From: Siphonodentalium dalli
Lineage: Eukaryota; Mollusca; Scaphopoda; Gadilida; Siphonodentaliidae
Reading direction: 5' to 3'
NCBI GenBank assembly: GCA_032622095.1
Contig: CP136066.1
Span: 199,726,978 to 199,790,977, forward strand
Length of the DNA: 64,000 nt
Under the pieces are notes generated by a model that searched no databases, had not been told where the DNA came from, and was given only the letters and a program-made list of their open reading frames with translations. The translations under genes were made by a program, and so were the position numbers. Every line of letters starts with the position of its first letter. Positions within the stretch are counted from its first letter, which is position 1. Positions 1-11,850 of this stretch are shown in pieces.

Positions 1-1190
1 CCGGTAGGGTGATAAAATAGAAATGTAGATTAATCTTGTTCAAAGTATGTATTTTTACAAATATTATATCCAAATTAACAATAAACACAGTCATTCTTAT
101 ATATTAATTAAATGCAGTGACTCTCGATGGCGAAATCAATTTCATCAGTTAATCTCGATTGATGCGTCCCGAATCGAGTAGTAAATATTTACAATTGAGC
201 GTTGTTCAGACGATGTTTTATATGGAGTGGTACAGTCGATTTGCTTCAGATTTACGGCGATGTTAGTAGAATGCTAAATTCCTACAGTTGGCATAGCGCC
301 TGGATACTATCTTATCAGTTTCACGTACCCGAACAAGTACATAATATGTCTTTAAAGCTTCCTGCTATCCCACGGGGATAATGAACCTTTCTGTGCACAG
401 CTGTCAGTCAAGTAATCATTAGCACTTATTTTCTGCCAATCAGAGACTGCTGCAGTGGAAATGCTTTAAAAGTTCATCTTAAAGCCACATGGCGGTTTGC
501 ACTCCAAAATACACATAACGTTATTCGCTTTTGAATTTTTCTCAGTATCGAAATAGGTCGATAAATATATGAACTACCGTTCTACGAGCATTATGTAACC
601 CAAAAAGACGCATTGAAGTAATGAACAATAAAACTGTAAATACGGTGTTTGGGTCCCAAACACAAAACAACCATTTGTATGACATGGAACAGAAAAGAGC
701 GTTCCGTGGTAGTCAATTCCTGACATGGTGGCAATAAGTTGTGTTCTGTATTTATTCTACACCGTTCAGTCAGATAAGTTAAATCCATGAATGTCACAGT
801 CATTGTTACTATAGCTACCTTTATTGTGATTTAAGTCTGACAAATAACCAGTAATTATGGGGGGAATCACCGGAAGCGGATTTCTTGGCGACAACGTCAA
901 CAAGAATAGTTCCGGCTTGTATTCAACTAGAGGTATACACTAATATGTATTCAATGGCTGGGATTCCGTTGAATACATGTGACTCACGTCAATGGGTGTG
1001 GAATAAAGAGCGTTTATCTTATTTCTGACGAAACGTTGAAAACGGCTGAAAAATGGCTGTGACTTTGGCAGGTGTTTCTCAGAGCATACGAAGCCGGTAT
1101 ATCAATATTTCGTGTATTTATCGACCTATCGTATCCGTCGCTCCAAAATTACGTAGTAAAAATTTGGAGGTTCGAATAAGTCATGTCCGT
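1..1190 (+). repeat. Dispersed repeat R1, copy 1
   Basis: This stretch matches two other places in the window. Bases 1-350 match 22400-22790 and 30720-31110. Bases 485-800 match 31566-31800, and bases 1005-1190 match 31801-31985. A shorter inverted match lies at 33390-33640, and fragments sit at 23800-23858 and 26588-26700. No terminal inverted repeats or coding capacity were found; ORFs on either strand here are short and lack family signatures. The copies are interrupted by other elements, so R1 is probably an old non-autonomous repeat. Confidence 0.6.
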
Positions 1191-1422
1191 TTAATGTTGA
1201 TATCCGAGCATACGTTCAGTGTTTAGTTGTAAATATTCAAACAACTTGCATGTTGTCATTCAGTCATGAACTGCAGTTTTTATTTACGCCATAACATTGG
1301 AAATCCATCCGTGATTATAACACTGTTTTCCATTTTGCGTGACTGCACTTGTAATAATGTTCATAATTAAAGGCGAACAAAATGTATGCTCACCGGTGTA
1401 GTATTGCATCATAAGGACAAGC

Positions 1423-1951
1423 TGCAGTACTAGTCAGAAGAAGTGATATATTGAGGCGCTCCTTTATTGCGATATTGGGCGCTCTTAATTTCGAAAAAGG
1501 CGTGATTGTAGCGCAATACAAAAAGTATGTCGCCCTTATTGTTTTGATATTGAGCGCAGAATATTGCGATATTAAACGCGCATTGTCGCAATATTGAGCG
1601 CGACAAAATTTCATACAGACCCGATAGTTTTATATTAATATGAGATAACTACTGTGAATATAGTGTACATACACTGTATAGTGAACATATAAAATTTACA
1701 ACTACACTTATATAAAATTCTAAAACATTATGTCTATTTGTGCCTAACAGTATAGCAGAAGTAATAATTTGCTTTAAATGTCACAATTTTGAGCGCAGGA
1801 TGTCGCAATATTAAGTGCGCGATATCGCAATATTAAGCGCGAAATATTGCGATAATATCGCAAGCGGCGCGCGTTTCCACTTGCAATATTATTGCGATAT
1901 TGGGCGCGAAAATAGCGCGTTTAATATACCACTTCTTTTGACTGGTACTGT
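1423..1951. mobile_element. MITE with ~30-bp terminal inverted repeats and GCGATATT-rich interior
   Basis: The left end (TGCAGTACTAGTCAGAAGAA) and the reverse complement of the right end (TACAGTACCAGTCAAAAGAA) match over about 30 bp and continue into GATATATTGAG/GGTATATTAA. The interior is made of repeated short motifs such as GCGATATTGGGCGC and their complements (about 1440-1600 and 1785-1925), so it is strongly palindromic. It has no transposase. A clear target-site duplication could not be fixed. It is a non-autonomous DNA element of unassigned superfamily. Confidence 0.6.
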
Positions 1952-2052
1952 AGCACTGTTAAACTAATGAAAACTATTTATGCAGCCGTACTGTCAGTGA
2001 ATATGTGTGGAAAGCTCCATTGGATACGAAAACAAAAATACATAATACTTAC

Positions 2053-2355
2053 ATAAGGAGAACCAATTTGGTCTGCAGTCGAGTATATTTGTCGGGTCTA
2101 CCCAGAACTCCTCCTCGGTTGCCGGTCTATATCCGTCCGGACACGAGCATACACTCCCCTGACATATCCCGGGATAGTTACAGTTACTGGTATCCGTGCA
2201 CATTTCTCCGATTAAATGTTGAAACATCAGGCGACACCTACCATCACTGGTCGGTTCATAGAAAAAACCACACTTACAGCTACCCGATGTGCATGTCGCA
2301 TAACTCGACAGACACTTGGCACTCCCGGTACCACAGGGCTCGTCCGTCTTAGCAC
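2053..2355 (-). CDS. Gene 1 exon 3: two Cys-rich EB/EGF-like modules
   Basis: The exon is open for 101 codons between an acceptor ending TATATTGCAG and a strong donor GTAAGTATT. It is phase 1 at both ends. Module 1 has cysteines spaced 6-6-4-1-11 and includes KCGFFYEPTSDGRC. Module 2 has spacing 5-5-4-1-21 and ends CPDGYRPATEEEFWVDPTN. The GYRxAT...DP segment is shared with gene 2 exon 3 (GYREATSNELRMDP), which shows the two genes are paralogous. The spacing and the CxC-x2-GY pattern fit extracellular EB or EGF-like modules. The exon was bounded by splice sites, not by the internal Met at about 2227. It is the last exon of gene 1 in the window. Ligand and function are unknown. Confidence 0.72.
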
Positions 2356-2979
2356 CTGCAATATAGAAACACCCCTTACATCAGTTCAAGTCACGTGGCT
2401 ATATGAGCGCAAAAATACGCTTTTGACATTTTCCCGGCACCGAGATACATGTACATGTATGTCGATAAATACCATAATTACCTTTCTGCAAACATTATAT
2501 TTTCCAGAAAGACGCATTGAAGTCATAAAAAGTGCCTTTTCGAACACCATGTTCGGAATCCGAACACTTGTTACGCCCTTTATATTTATTGAAGTTCTGG
2601 AATCAGGAAACGGAATAATTAATTCGCGAATGTCCGGAAAATGCATATTGCGTTGTCAAGGTTTTCTTCCCCTGTCAAAAGGTGCTGGTCAACAACGTTT
2701 AATCGTCACAATCGGAACGATCTGAAAATTTCCGAAAAATATAAAGAAACACGTTTTTTTTTAGCGCGTTATCGGTTCGGAAATCTTCCGCGTATGTATA
2801 TATGTTTGAGATATCTTATACGTATGCATATTTGATTTTGTCGTTTGGGCGAACGATGTCTGTTTAATGATTTTTAATTTTTGAACACTACACACATGTA
2901 TACAACACTCCTAAAATGAGTTATCCCTCCTTTAACTGAATAATTTTTGCTGGATGGATGGATTTTACGGGATGATGTC

Positions 2980-3400
2980 TATGAAATTTACGGCTATACA
3001 TGTATATGGTTAAACTATGTACATAGAATCGTACACAGGTGAGAAGTAGCGTTGATTCGACACGAGTCTACAATTTCAACATATCCTCGAGCAGATAGGT
3101 TCATAATCGACCTATAATATTCTCCATAGGTTCATATTTGATTATTTGATTATGAAATAATCCGATAGTGGACGTATATCCGCTATTCCGTTTTATGGCG
3201 CGGGCCACAGTGAACACATATTTTAAAGTGTATACATCTGGTAAGTCGTGAGTTGGTTTACTCTTGTTATTGTCCGCCTATAGTAAACTTATATAATAAG
3301 CCATTATCAATCACTAATGGCGCTAAACACTCTCGTATTCAGCTCGTTATGGACTCAAAACGAGATGATACTACGCCGATTATGAACCTACCTAAACTTT
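2980..3400. repeat. Dispersed repeat R2 fragment
   Basis: It contains the R2 hallmarks seen many times in the window: palindromic AGGTTCATATGAACCT-like words, GGGCCACAGTGAACAC, and ACTTATACCCGTTATTCCG-type strings in degenerate form. Related copies lie at 10860-11850, 16990-17385, 19045-19440, 32150-32530, 34640-34780, 35310-35400 and 54380-54720. It has no coding potential. Confidence 0.45.
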
Positions 3401-3421
3401 AATTAATTTAATCCGTCATTT

Positions 3422-3846
3422 GTGACCCGCCATATCAAATCCAGTCGTAATTCGGGATTTTTTTTACCCTGTGCCAATGCATTCTCTTATATATGCGAGG
3501 CGACCTATTGGACTAACAATTTTTTATCATGTTTTTTAAATAAATGTTTCTTACAATTTTTAGGACATAAAATAAAAAACATCCATTACCCTGCAGGGAG
3601 CCCCACACATATATAGAAGCATATAGAAGAGTGTCGTCTGCTCATGTTTGTCTGGGGCTCTGTATGGGTGAAATTATAAAATTGTTAAAGAATACAAGAA
3701 AACATTAAAATTGTAAAAAATTGTTAGGCCAATGCATTCTCTTATATATGCGAGGCGACCTATGGCCGACTCGCATATATAAGAGAATGCATTGGCACAG
3801 GGTACAAAAATCCCGACTTACGACTGGATTTGATATGGCGGGTCAC
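3422..3846. mobile_element. Palindrome-core MITE, family V1, copy 1
   Basis: The terminal inverted repeats begin GTGACCCGCCATATCAAATC and extend about 45 bp. The flanks are ATTT on both sides (3418-3421 and 3847-3850), a likely 4-bp target duplication. Inside each terminal repeat is the shared core CCCTGTGCCAATGCATTCTC...; the right core (3727-3803) is a near-perfect palindrome and the left one (3464-3506) has lost its second arm. The centre contains a unique block (about 3587-3680) that recurs inverted in the V1 copy at 52270-52672. It encodes no protein. Confidence 0.7.
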
Positions 3847-3954
3847 ATTTGCATGAATGTAGAAGATAGAAGTAAAGCGAGCGATACACGATGTGATTGT
3901 TTCCGACCAGAACCACGATTTAAGTTGAAAATGACATGCGTTCAATAAGCCCTT

Positions 3955-4072
3955 CGTTATTGACTGGTTAGGTATAGCCACACCCATTTATCATTTGATT
4001 GGTTAGGTATAGCCACACCCATTCATCATTTGATTGGTTAGGTATAGCCACACCCATTCAGCATTTGATTGA
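3955..4072 (+). repeat. Short tandem repeat, ~35-bp unit, three copies
   Basis: The unit GATTGGTTAGGTATAGCCAC followed by ACCCATTCATCATTT is repeated three times with few changes. No gene overlaps it. Confidence 0.75.
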
Positions 4073-4587
4073 CTAGAGTCGAGCGATGACGCAATATGCT
4101 TTTCAAGTGGTCGTTGTACATGCATTGTACATATAGGTTACAGGACACCAATTATTGTCCATAGGCGACAGTGTTAACGTCCGGGGCTATGCTCGATTCC
4201 GTGTGAATTCAGGAACTTTCTAACGTAGTCAATTTTGAAGAATGGCTCTTCGGACCCAATTTGACCCAAACAAATTAATAGATACATGTGGGTTTTCCAC
4301 CTTTAAATTTACCGCTTTTGATACTGCCCTAATTTCGCAGAAAAATTCATCACCAAATTTTCAAACATACCCCCATTAACTGCCAGGTTAATTATTTCAC
4401 CCACTCTGTATCAATATTCATCTAGGTATAATATTTCCATGGTGGCTTTGATTTTTTCTTGTTTTTGCATTAATTTTATCCCAATCATAATCAACCATTC
4501 AGTAGCCAGATGTGATTTTATGCTGACTTGAGTGTGGGTGACAGCACACCAAAGTGGATATTTTTTTATAATTTGTGTACTATAAAG

Positions 4588-6516
4588 CCCCTGTCACACT
4601 CAGGCCGGCGCTCTCATTGCGCTGCAAAAGTATCAAAGCGCCCACCTAAACGCACTAAGGTCTCCAAGTACCGATTGGTGACGCAGTGGACACTGGCTAC
4701 AACGGCCGAGGATCTTCATGGTCCCCCATAGGTGCCAGAGCGCCGCGCTTGTTTTATGCATGCACAATACAAGCGCAGAGGCTCGGCGTTCTGACCAGGA
4801 CGTAGTACTGTCGCCGTGACGGCGCAAAGCAAAGCGCCAATCGAGCGACGTGAGCGTTATATGTACGTAGCAAGAGCGCATATTAGCTTCTCGTGGTCGC
4901 AGCAAGACATTAATCTTGTCTTTTGCGACTACAGTGAGCTTAATCAAATTATCCATACGTGCCTTTCCCGTCCTTAATACGCTCAATGAGGCTCTGTCCA
5001 AAACTTATTGCGCTCTTTCTGCGCTGTCATGGGGTGTTATGGACTGGTTCCCGCTCATAGAACGTCCACATTGTGCTGCCACTGCGACTCTGGCGCTCGC
5101 TCTACGCCCAATCGTTATACATGGCGTTCTTCCGGCGTTTACAGCAGGTTTACACTACGATCCCACTTTGAAATGCGGTCTGCTCATACCACTGTCACAC
5201 TCCGCTGCGATCAAGTTGGCATTTGCTTTGAGTTGAAAAAGTATCAAAATACGAGTAACGCACAGTGGAAGCGCGGAAAATTGTCAGAAATTTTTAATCT
5301 GTTAAAACAAGAGAACCAATGTCAGAAATGGTAACGCGCTCAAGATCATATATTATAAACCAAAGAATGTAATTGTAGAATATAAAATATATTGGTTTTG
5401 CGAATGACCAACTCAGAATTCCGTTAAATAACAATAACAACCAGCACCTAATTAACGAACCGGTGGTCGACTCGACCTCGCCGACCACAACCCCCCAGTG
5501 GGCTGCAGAAATTTCTTTCATTTGTAATACACATATAGTTTACCACAAACCAAAAATCAACGTTGATTAACACAATAAACGAAATTTAATTTCCCCAACT
5601 ACAAGCACCTTTTACGGGACTCGGCCTCCAGCTCGCAGTTTGACTTTTAAATATTCCCAAAAATTCCCATTCTATAAATAAAACTAATAAAACACCCATT
5701 GATAATGTCAGCCCGCACGCGAAACGAGAAACTCCCCACCAGTCATACATGCGGCGCGCGTGACAAGCTATGCCCCTATCCCGCTTATCACGGTTTCGCG
5801 CTCTTTTTACGACCCATTGCGTTCCTGCTTTGTCAAGTCTCACGCTCTCATACGCTCTCAATGCGTTTCATCCACGTCGTAAACGCTCTTAATGCGTTCA
5901 AGTCGTTGTCATTGCGTTGTTAGTACGCTTTGTGCTGTCATGGCGACGGTACTACGCCTGGTCAGAACGCCGAACCTCTGCGCTTGTTTTGTGCATGCAC
6001 AAAACAAGCGCGGCGCTCTGGCGCTCTGGGGCGATCACGGGGACCCTCTTCCGTCCTAGCCAGTGTCCACTGCGTCACCAATACGTTCTTGAATACCTTA
6101 CTGCGCTTTGCTTGGCGCTTTGATTATTCTTCAGCGCAATGCAAGCGCAGGTCTGATCGCAGAGGAGTGTGACAGTAGTTTAATCGGACAGCTAATCTAT
6201 TGCGGGGTGTTAGGTATTTTCCCCACAACTTAAAAACTGACTATGACTGGAGAACGCAGGAGGCGCTATCTATACTTTCCGCGCCCGCGCAGAGAACGTT
6301 TTGCGAACTTATTGAGAACGTACTAGCATCATGCATAATGACAGCGACTTGAACGCACTAAGAGCGCGAGACTTGACAAAGTAGGAACGCAATAGGAGCA
6401 TACTTTGTTTTAAAAGTTTGACAATTTTCGACAGTTTTCGGCGCTCCTCCTGCGTGTTACTCATATGTTGGTACTTTTGCAGCGCCGTGAGAGCGCCGGC
6501 CTGAGTGTGACAGGGG
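4588..6516. mobile_element. 1.9-kb fold-back DNA element with nested inner repeat
   Basis: The ends are inverted copies beginning CCCCTGTCACACTCAGGCCG and extending at least 50 bp, including the GCGCTCTCA and TGCAAAAGTA words. Left and right internal parts are also inverted copies of each other (for example 4731-4830 against 5925-6035). A second pair of ends, CACTGTCACACTCCGCTGCG at about 5190 and its inverted partner ending at about 6178, lies inside, so one related element probably inserted into another. The short ORFs here have no recognisable domain. The superfamily is uncertain; the right flank includes TTAA. Confidence 0.62.
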
Positions 6517-7388
6517 TTTAACATTTAAGCTAGCGTTAGTTTCATTTCTTTGCAATTGTTAGCCCGAGCCCGGTTGATTGATATTGGTACTTATGCACCG
6601 AAGGCTAACAGTGCTGTTATTTCAAGGGCAGTCATAACCAAAGGAATTCAGACGCAACATCGAAATCTAGGTTGAAAGCGTAGAAAGTCGCAGATACGTC
6701 TAGTTTCTGGAATTCGTTTGATGAATAAAGTTGAAAATATTGAGCACAAACACACCGGGTGAATAAAAAAGATATTGGTGGCTTTGGAATGCCTTGTGGA
6801 ATATATGAGCATGTATAGGTTACGACATCGTGTTTAAGAACACTTTCGCGACAAGTTTAAAGTAAAGGTAAAGAAATGCGCTCTGATTGTCTGTAGCCTC
6901 ATTGAATTATGCGTCGCAAAGTAGAGTTGTCTCTCCTGTCTTGCAATCGAGCGACCTGCCGTCGACGTTGCTCAAGACTATAATTGTGAGATTATCGGTA
7001 ATAATTTCGTCCGAAAAGCTCTGTTTCAGGATATTTTTGATTTGATGGATCTTGTCTGATCTATAAACGAATTTTCATCACTGTCGATTCCGATGAATAT
7101 GTGAGGGACTCATTAAGATGTACACGTAACTCGTATTGCTCGAAAATATTCGATCGATTTCGCCGACTTAAATGTCAAATGAAAGAGATTGTATTGCCAA
7201 TAAAACACACACCGGGGGATAATTTGGCTGCACTTGTCGATTTCTAGAATTTGTAGGGTTTTGAAAGTTGGTGTGGTTTTAGCTAAAATCGATCATTGGA
7301 ACCTTTACACTGGTATAATCTATATTTGTATTTTAGTAATTTTCCCCAGGGTCCTATGCAATCTACATGCATTAGTAGATTATCTCAC

Positions 7389-7532
7389 CTTTATCGCACC
7401 CTGATCTGTCTGCTCTGGAAATAAAACCGACGTCACATAAACATGTTAGACCTTCGCATGCGTTTGGCTTACATGTTGCGTTCTGTGGACACGAAGGGTC
7501 TGTTGCACAATCGTTGAACACGTTTGTCGCAC
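7389..7532 (-). CDS. Gene 1 exon 2: single EB-like Cys-rich module
   Basis: The 144-nt exon is phase 1-1 between an acceptor TCATTCCAG and a donor GTGAGATAAT. It encodes about 48 residues with seven cysteines spaced 5-5-4-4-1-12. Gene 2 exon 2 (40191-40349) has spacing 5-7-4-4-1-12, a close match. Upstream it joins the hydrophobic leader exon in frame, giving a small-residue AGA site typical of signal-peptide cleavage. The module is expected to be extracellular and disulphide-bonded. No catalytic residues are seen. Confidence 0.7.
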
Positions 7533-7639
7533 CTGGAATGATGAACATTGTTTTGTGAAAAATGTGGACAATATTGTTGTTCGTGGAAGTCGGGGTTTTC
7601 TCATCAGAACCCAAAAGGCCCGGTTCGTCATCGCGAGCT

Positions 7640-7800
7640 TAAAGGTACATAATCCGATTAGATCGTCTCCATATCATCAGATGGTAACAACAACAACAAC
7701 AACAACAACAACAATATTTCTTCAAAGACGCTTTAGTTATCAGAATAAAAAAATAATGCTAACCACGGTCCAACCTAGTAATATGACCATACGCTAGCGT
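7640..7800 (+). repeat. Dispersed repeat with (CAA)n tract
   Basis: A (CAA)n run at about 7687-7713 is followed by TTTCTTCAAAGACGCTTTAG and AATAATGCTAACCAC. The same order recurs at 9925-10060 after another CAA-rich tract. Part of the left flank (AATCCGATCAGA words) recurs inverted near 10315. It is a repeat family of unknown type. Confidence 0.5.
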
Positions 7801-8049
7801 AATTAACGAACCACAGCTAAAACACATGCATAAGCTAGGATATATCTGTGTCTTTTTAATCCTAAAACTAAATTCATATAGATGCGTATTGCCATCAAAT
7901 AAGATTGACTTAGGCCTTATATCGTGGTGTGATTATGATATTTCGTGTATATATTAGGTCAATCATATCATACATCAAGGCATGTGAGAAATCAGAGATT
8001 CACAATGCAAGCCGACTACGAAGTTCGTATTACACACTCCGTCTTTCAG

Positions 8050-8161
8050 GAAGGGTCGTACCAGTGAAAGTCAACTTGAGTCTAATAAATCGAAAGACAA
8101 CGACCTCGGCAATAGTGTGTCGCCAAACGTGATTGAGCCAAAATCCAATGCCTACGTGTAA
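8050..8161 (+). CDS. Orphan copy of the cytoplasmic-tail exon
   Basis: This plus-strand exon begins after a CTTTCAG acceptor in phase 2 and runs open for 36 codons to a TAA embedded in GTGTAAGTG. It closely matches tail exon A of gene 2 (61240-61372), sharing SESQLES and EPK-NAYV, but has a 21-nt in-frame deletion. The similarity continues into the 3' flank (8162-8395 against 61373-61505 plus 62005-62095). It lies inside intron 2 of gene 1, on the other strand, with no visible plus-strand membrane exon before it. It may be a relic of a duplicated gene or the last exon of a gene entering from the left. Confidence 0.5.
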
Positions 8162-8396
8162 GTGAAATTACACTCACCATGTTGTCTCTGTTCAGACTAT
8201 TACTGTTTATATTTCAACCAAACAACTTTGTTATCAGGGTACTTGGTACTCATTTATTAAACGTAACATACACCCGAATACTTAGCTGTAAGTAAATCAT
8301 GTTATATATTTGTTGTATTACTTAATATCACAAAGGGTAACTTACTAATAATTAAATTTTAGAGTGTGTAGCCTGGTCCTGGACCATGTCTGGACC

Positions 8397-8577
8397 AGGG
8401 TTGGGGCGATTACATACCATTGTAATCGATTACGATTACAATTACTTTTGATTTACATGATTACGATTACGATTACTGATTACATTTTTTCCAATGTAAT
8501 CGATTACGATTACAATTACTTTAGTAAATGTAATCGATTACTTTTTGATTACATCTGATTACAATTGTTGGTTTCCA
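8397..8577 (+). repeat. GATTAC-rich repeat with hAT-like end
   Basis: A CAGGGTTGGGG word, as found at the ends of many hAT-type elements, is followed by about 160 bp of degenerate TAATCGATTACGATTACAAT repeats. It sits exactly where similarity to the 62-kb tail-exon flank stops, so it looks like an insertion. No partner end was found, so it could be a truncated element or a simple repeat. Confidence 0.45.
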
Positions 8578-9924
8578 ACCATTTTGATGGCATAGGAATA
8601 AATAATGAAATAATTCAAATTAACATGTCTAATACGATTGAATAAAGACATCACTGCATAACATGGAAACAAGAAACGACTGAAACAATAGAAAGATGCA
8701 AGCAAAAAACATAAAAACATTTTTTTTACATTTACATGTATTGGAAAGGTTTCATCATGACGTTATACACCAACTTATTGGGAATACATTATGTTTTATT
8801 TGTATTTATTTGTGTAAATAATTTTTAATATATTTTTAATTTTCTTACATGCATTCAAACGAACGCATAATATTTATGAAAATATCACCAGAAACAATTA
8901 TAAAATATTTGCATGTTCTGTTATGATTCAATACCCAACACAATGAAGATAACATTAAGATTTATTTGATGATCATCCGTTGTTAATCCTGATGAGGATT
9001 CAATTAGGCTTAACTCCATGGGTGCAGTAAATGACAAACCAGCTAATTAGGTCTACCGATGTACTTCACACCTTCTTTGTTCAGTTAATTAGCCCTATTG
9101 TACCAGTGTGACTTTACAGCCATTGTCTGCAGCAATCCCAATTCAATTTAATCTCAATTGAAGTTGGCTACCCTATTTATTCATATTAGAACATTTCATG
9201 TGTCTGTATCACAAGTTTATTGCTATTCATGCTGTATTCAACAAGTGTGTTGTTATCTGTGTCCACTGCCAGAATGTACATACACACTGTACCACTAACA
9301 TAAGACATGACTCTAATATGGTGTATGTATCTTTGCACACTCCATAGTACCACAGTATGAGACTATGAGTATCCAATAGCCATCCATATGGATATTTTAG
9401 TAGTACGAACTCACCCACTCAGACTTAAAACCTAAATAAAACACTTTTAAAAGCTATTCATTTTGAACAAATTATTATAGAATATAAATTATCAAAATCA
9501 AACTGAAAGTATTCAAAAGTCAAGACTGTTTGTTGTTGCCTAGATGGGGGTATTTTACAGAAATTAACCATTATACTATTGACGCTGCATGTGTGCGCAA
9601 TCCGAGTGAGATGTGTACTATAATAAGAAGCTTGTCGATAACGTGTATTCTATGTAAATATAAATATTTTGCCCCTGTAAGCCAGAAGACTCGTTTCGAA
9701 TAATGGACAACTACCAGTCCGTGTGTGAGAAACCAGTAACGTTGCCACACACAGTAAGGTGGTATGGTTATGTTTGTCGTGATTAATTTGTACTTGGCTT
9801 CATTGCTGCTGTATTGACTTACTGCGGCCATAGTCTGTCCGTCGCCACGCTTAGCGCGTTGTCTTCCACAAGATCCTTGTGTTACACAGCGGCGAATGAT
9901 TGTATTGTCGCTAAGAGATGGAAA

Positions 9925-10070
9925 CTTGAAGGCACTCAATCCGATCAGATGGTCCTCATACCATCAAGATACAACAACAACAGCAACAACAACATTTCTT
10001 CAAAATACGATTTAGTTATCAGAATCGATTTATTGCAACAAAATAATGCTAACCACTGTCAACTATGATA
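9925..10070 (+). repeat. Second copy of the (CAA)n-associated repeat
   Basis: It shares the order CAATCCGATCAGATGG, CAACAACAACA, TTTCTTCAAAATACGATTTA, ATAATGCTAACCACTG with 7640-7800. It has no coding signal. Confidence 0.5.
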
Positions 10071-10859
10071 TCAAATTTCCCAAAACTTGTTATTTATCAA
10101 CATTTTGTTCAACAAAATATGGCCGTATTATCACCCGCAATTTTGCCCGAGGCCCTCAGTTTGACCACTTGTTTCTGGCCACATACTAATACACATCTCG
10201 AGAAATAACAAACTTCAAAAATCGATATCTGATCACGCTGAGCTTTGATGGTGGGTTCCTTGACTCAATATCAAATATTGTTTACCCCCGAAGCCAAAGA
10301 AATAGTAATTTAGGAGCGTCTGATCGGATTGAGTACCTTTAAGGACACATAATATCAGAGTGAACTCCCATATTGATGACCACAGAGATAATCTCGAACT
10401 TATTACTATATTATGTATTTGTGATCGTAAGTACAGATATGGCAAACGACAAATTATAAGAACCCAAATTCTAGTGACTATATAGTAAGTACCCTGTTCG
10501 TAATTCGTATCAGTACTTGTTCATTAGACGAAAGGTGTCTTATTATGCAAGGGTGTATGACAACAGAGACACCAAAATACAGTGCCTTTTTATTAATAAT
10601 GCTTGACAAAGCGCCTATATCCGCATTCTGTCGCCATATAGATAAGTTTTGCGGGTCATATTAAATTGAATACAATAGAGTTTTCCCGCTTGAATTAAGA
10701 TTGAATGATAACGATTTAGTAAAGACGTGCTCCGTTGTTTCAATAACAATATTTGAAATCAGTTGGACAACAAATGGTGAATATTTAAGTGATTTAAAGT
10801 CATGAAAATACACCCACCATCAAATGTGTTCCATCTCTTCTGAAAACAATGTATATGTA

Positions 10860-11850
10860 ACTTTTCGAGGGACCTTTTACATTATTATCAGCCTGTGCTC
10901 GTGTCAATAAGCACAATACGGGCATATTTTATAATTGCGCGAAGAAAGCTCATATTTATATTATTTGAAAACCCAAATACGCTCTGTGTGGGCTATATAC
11001 ACGCTGGTTATTTGAACAGCTCTATCTGGGACTATTTCAATATAAAATAAGCCCATATTGTGCTTATTTTCACGAGAATATGCTGGAAATAACACGAAGA
11101 AACGAACTCACGACTTACAAGATGTACGCTCTTTATAATGAGTTTTCACTGTAGCCCGCGCAATCGAACTAAATAACGGGTATAATTCCACTATTGGCTC
11201 ATCTCGGAATCAAATTACTCCAATACGAACCTATGAGAATACTTAGGTTCAATATGAACCTGTATTGTGCTTATTATCACGAGAAAATGGTGGGAAATAA
11301 CACGAATAAACCAACTCACGGCTTACAATATGTACGCTCTTTATACTGTTCACTGTATAACGGGTATAAGACCACCATGGGCTTATCTCAGAATCAAATG
11401 AGTCGAATATGAACCTTGTGAACATTTGAGTCCAATGTGAATCTATCTGCACAATGATATGTTGATTATTACAGAATGTTCTCGTAAAGATAAGCACATC
11501 GTGATTATTTTAATGAGTGAACTAAGCTCATATTTGCACACTTAGCCTCAATATAGACTATATGGACAAAACACGTGGTTTTTAAAAGAGTCCAATGTGG
11601 GACTAGTCCAAAACACGTGTCATTTAAAACAGTCCATATTTACATTATTTAATCCACCATTTTCGTCGGCACGACTTACCATATTCACGATCTTTAAACT
11701 GTTTTCACTGCGACCCGCGCCATTCAATGGAATAACAGGCATAAGCTCACTATGGACTTATATCAGAACCAAAAACTCCCATATGAACCTACATGTATGT
11801 GAATATTTAGGTTCGATATGAACCTATTTTCACGAGGATATATTGGTTAT
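10860..11850. repeat. R2 repeat cluster in gene 1 intron 1
   Basis: Blocks recur within this kilobase: ACTCACGACTTACAAGATGT at about 11106 and ACTCACGGCTTACAATATGT at about 11313 are 207 bp apart, each followed by TACGCTCTTTATA and a partial CACTGTAGCCCGCGC block. GTGCTTATTATCACGAGAA and AGGTTCAATATGAACCT occur repeatedly. It is a degenerate nested or tandem R2 array without ORFs of note. Confidence 0.45.

Noticed and set aside
5586-6172. Several ORFs of 68-91 codons inside the 1.9-kb fold-back element
   Set aside because: They occur in mirrored form on both arms of the inverted repeat and show no domain.
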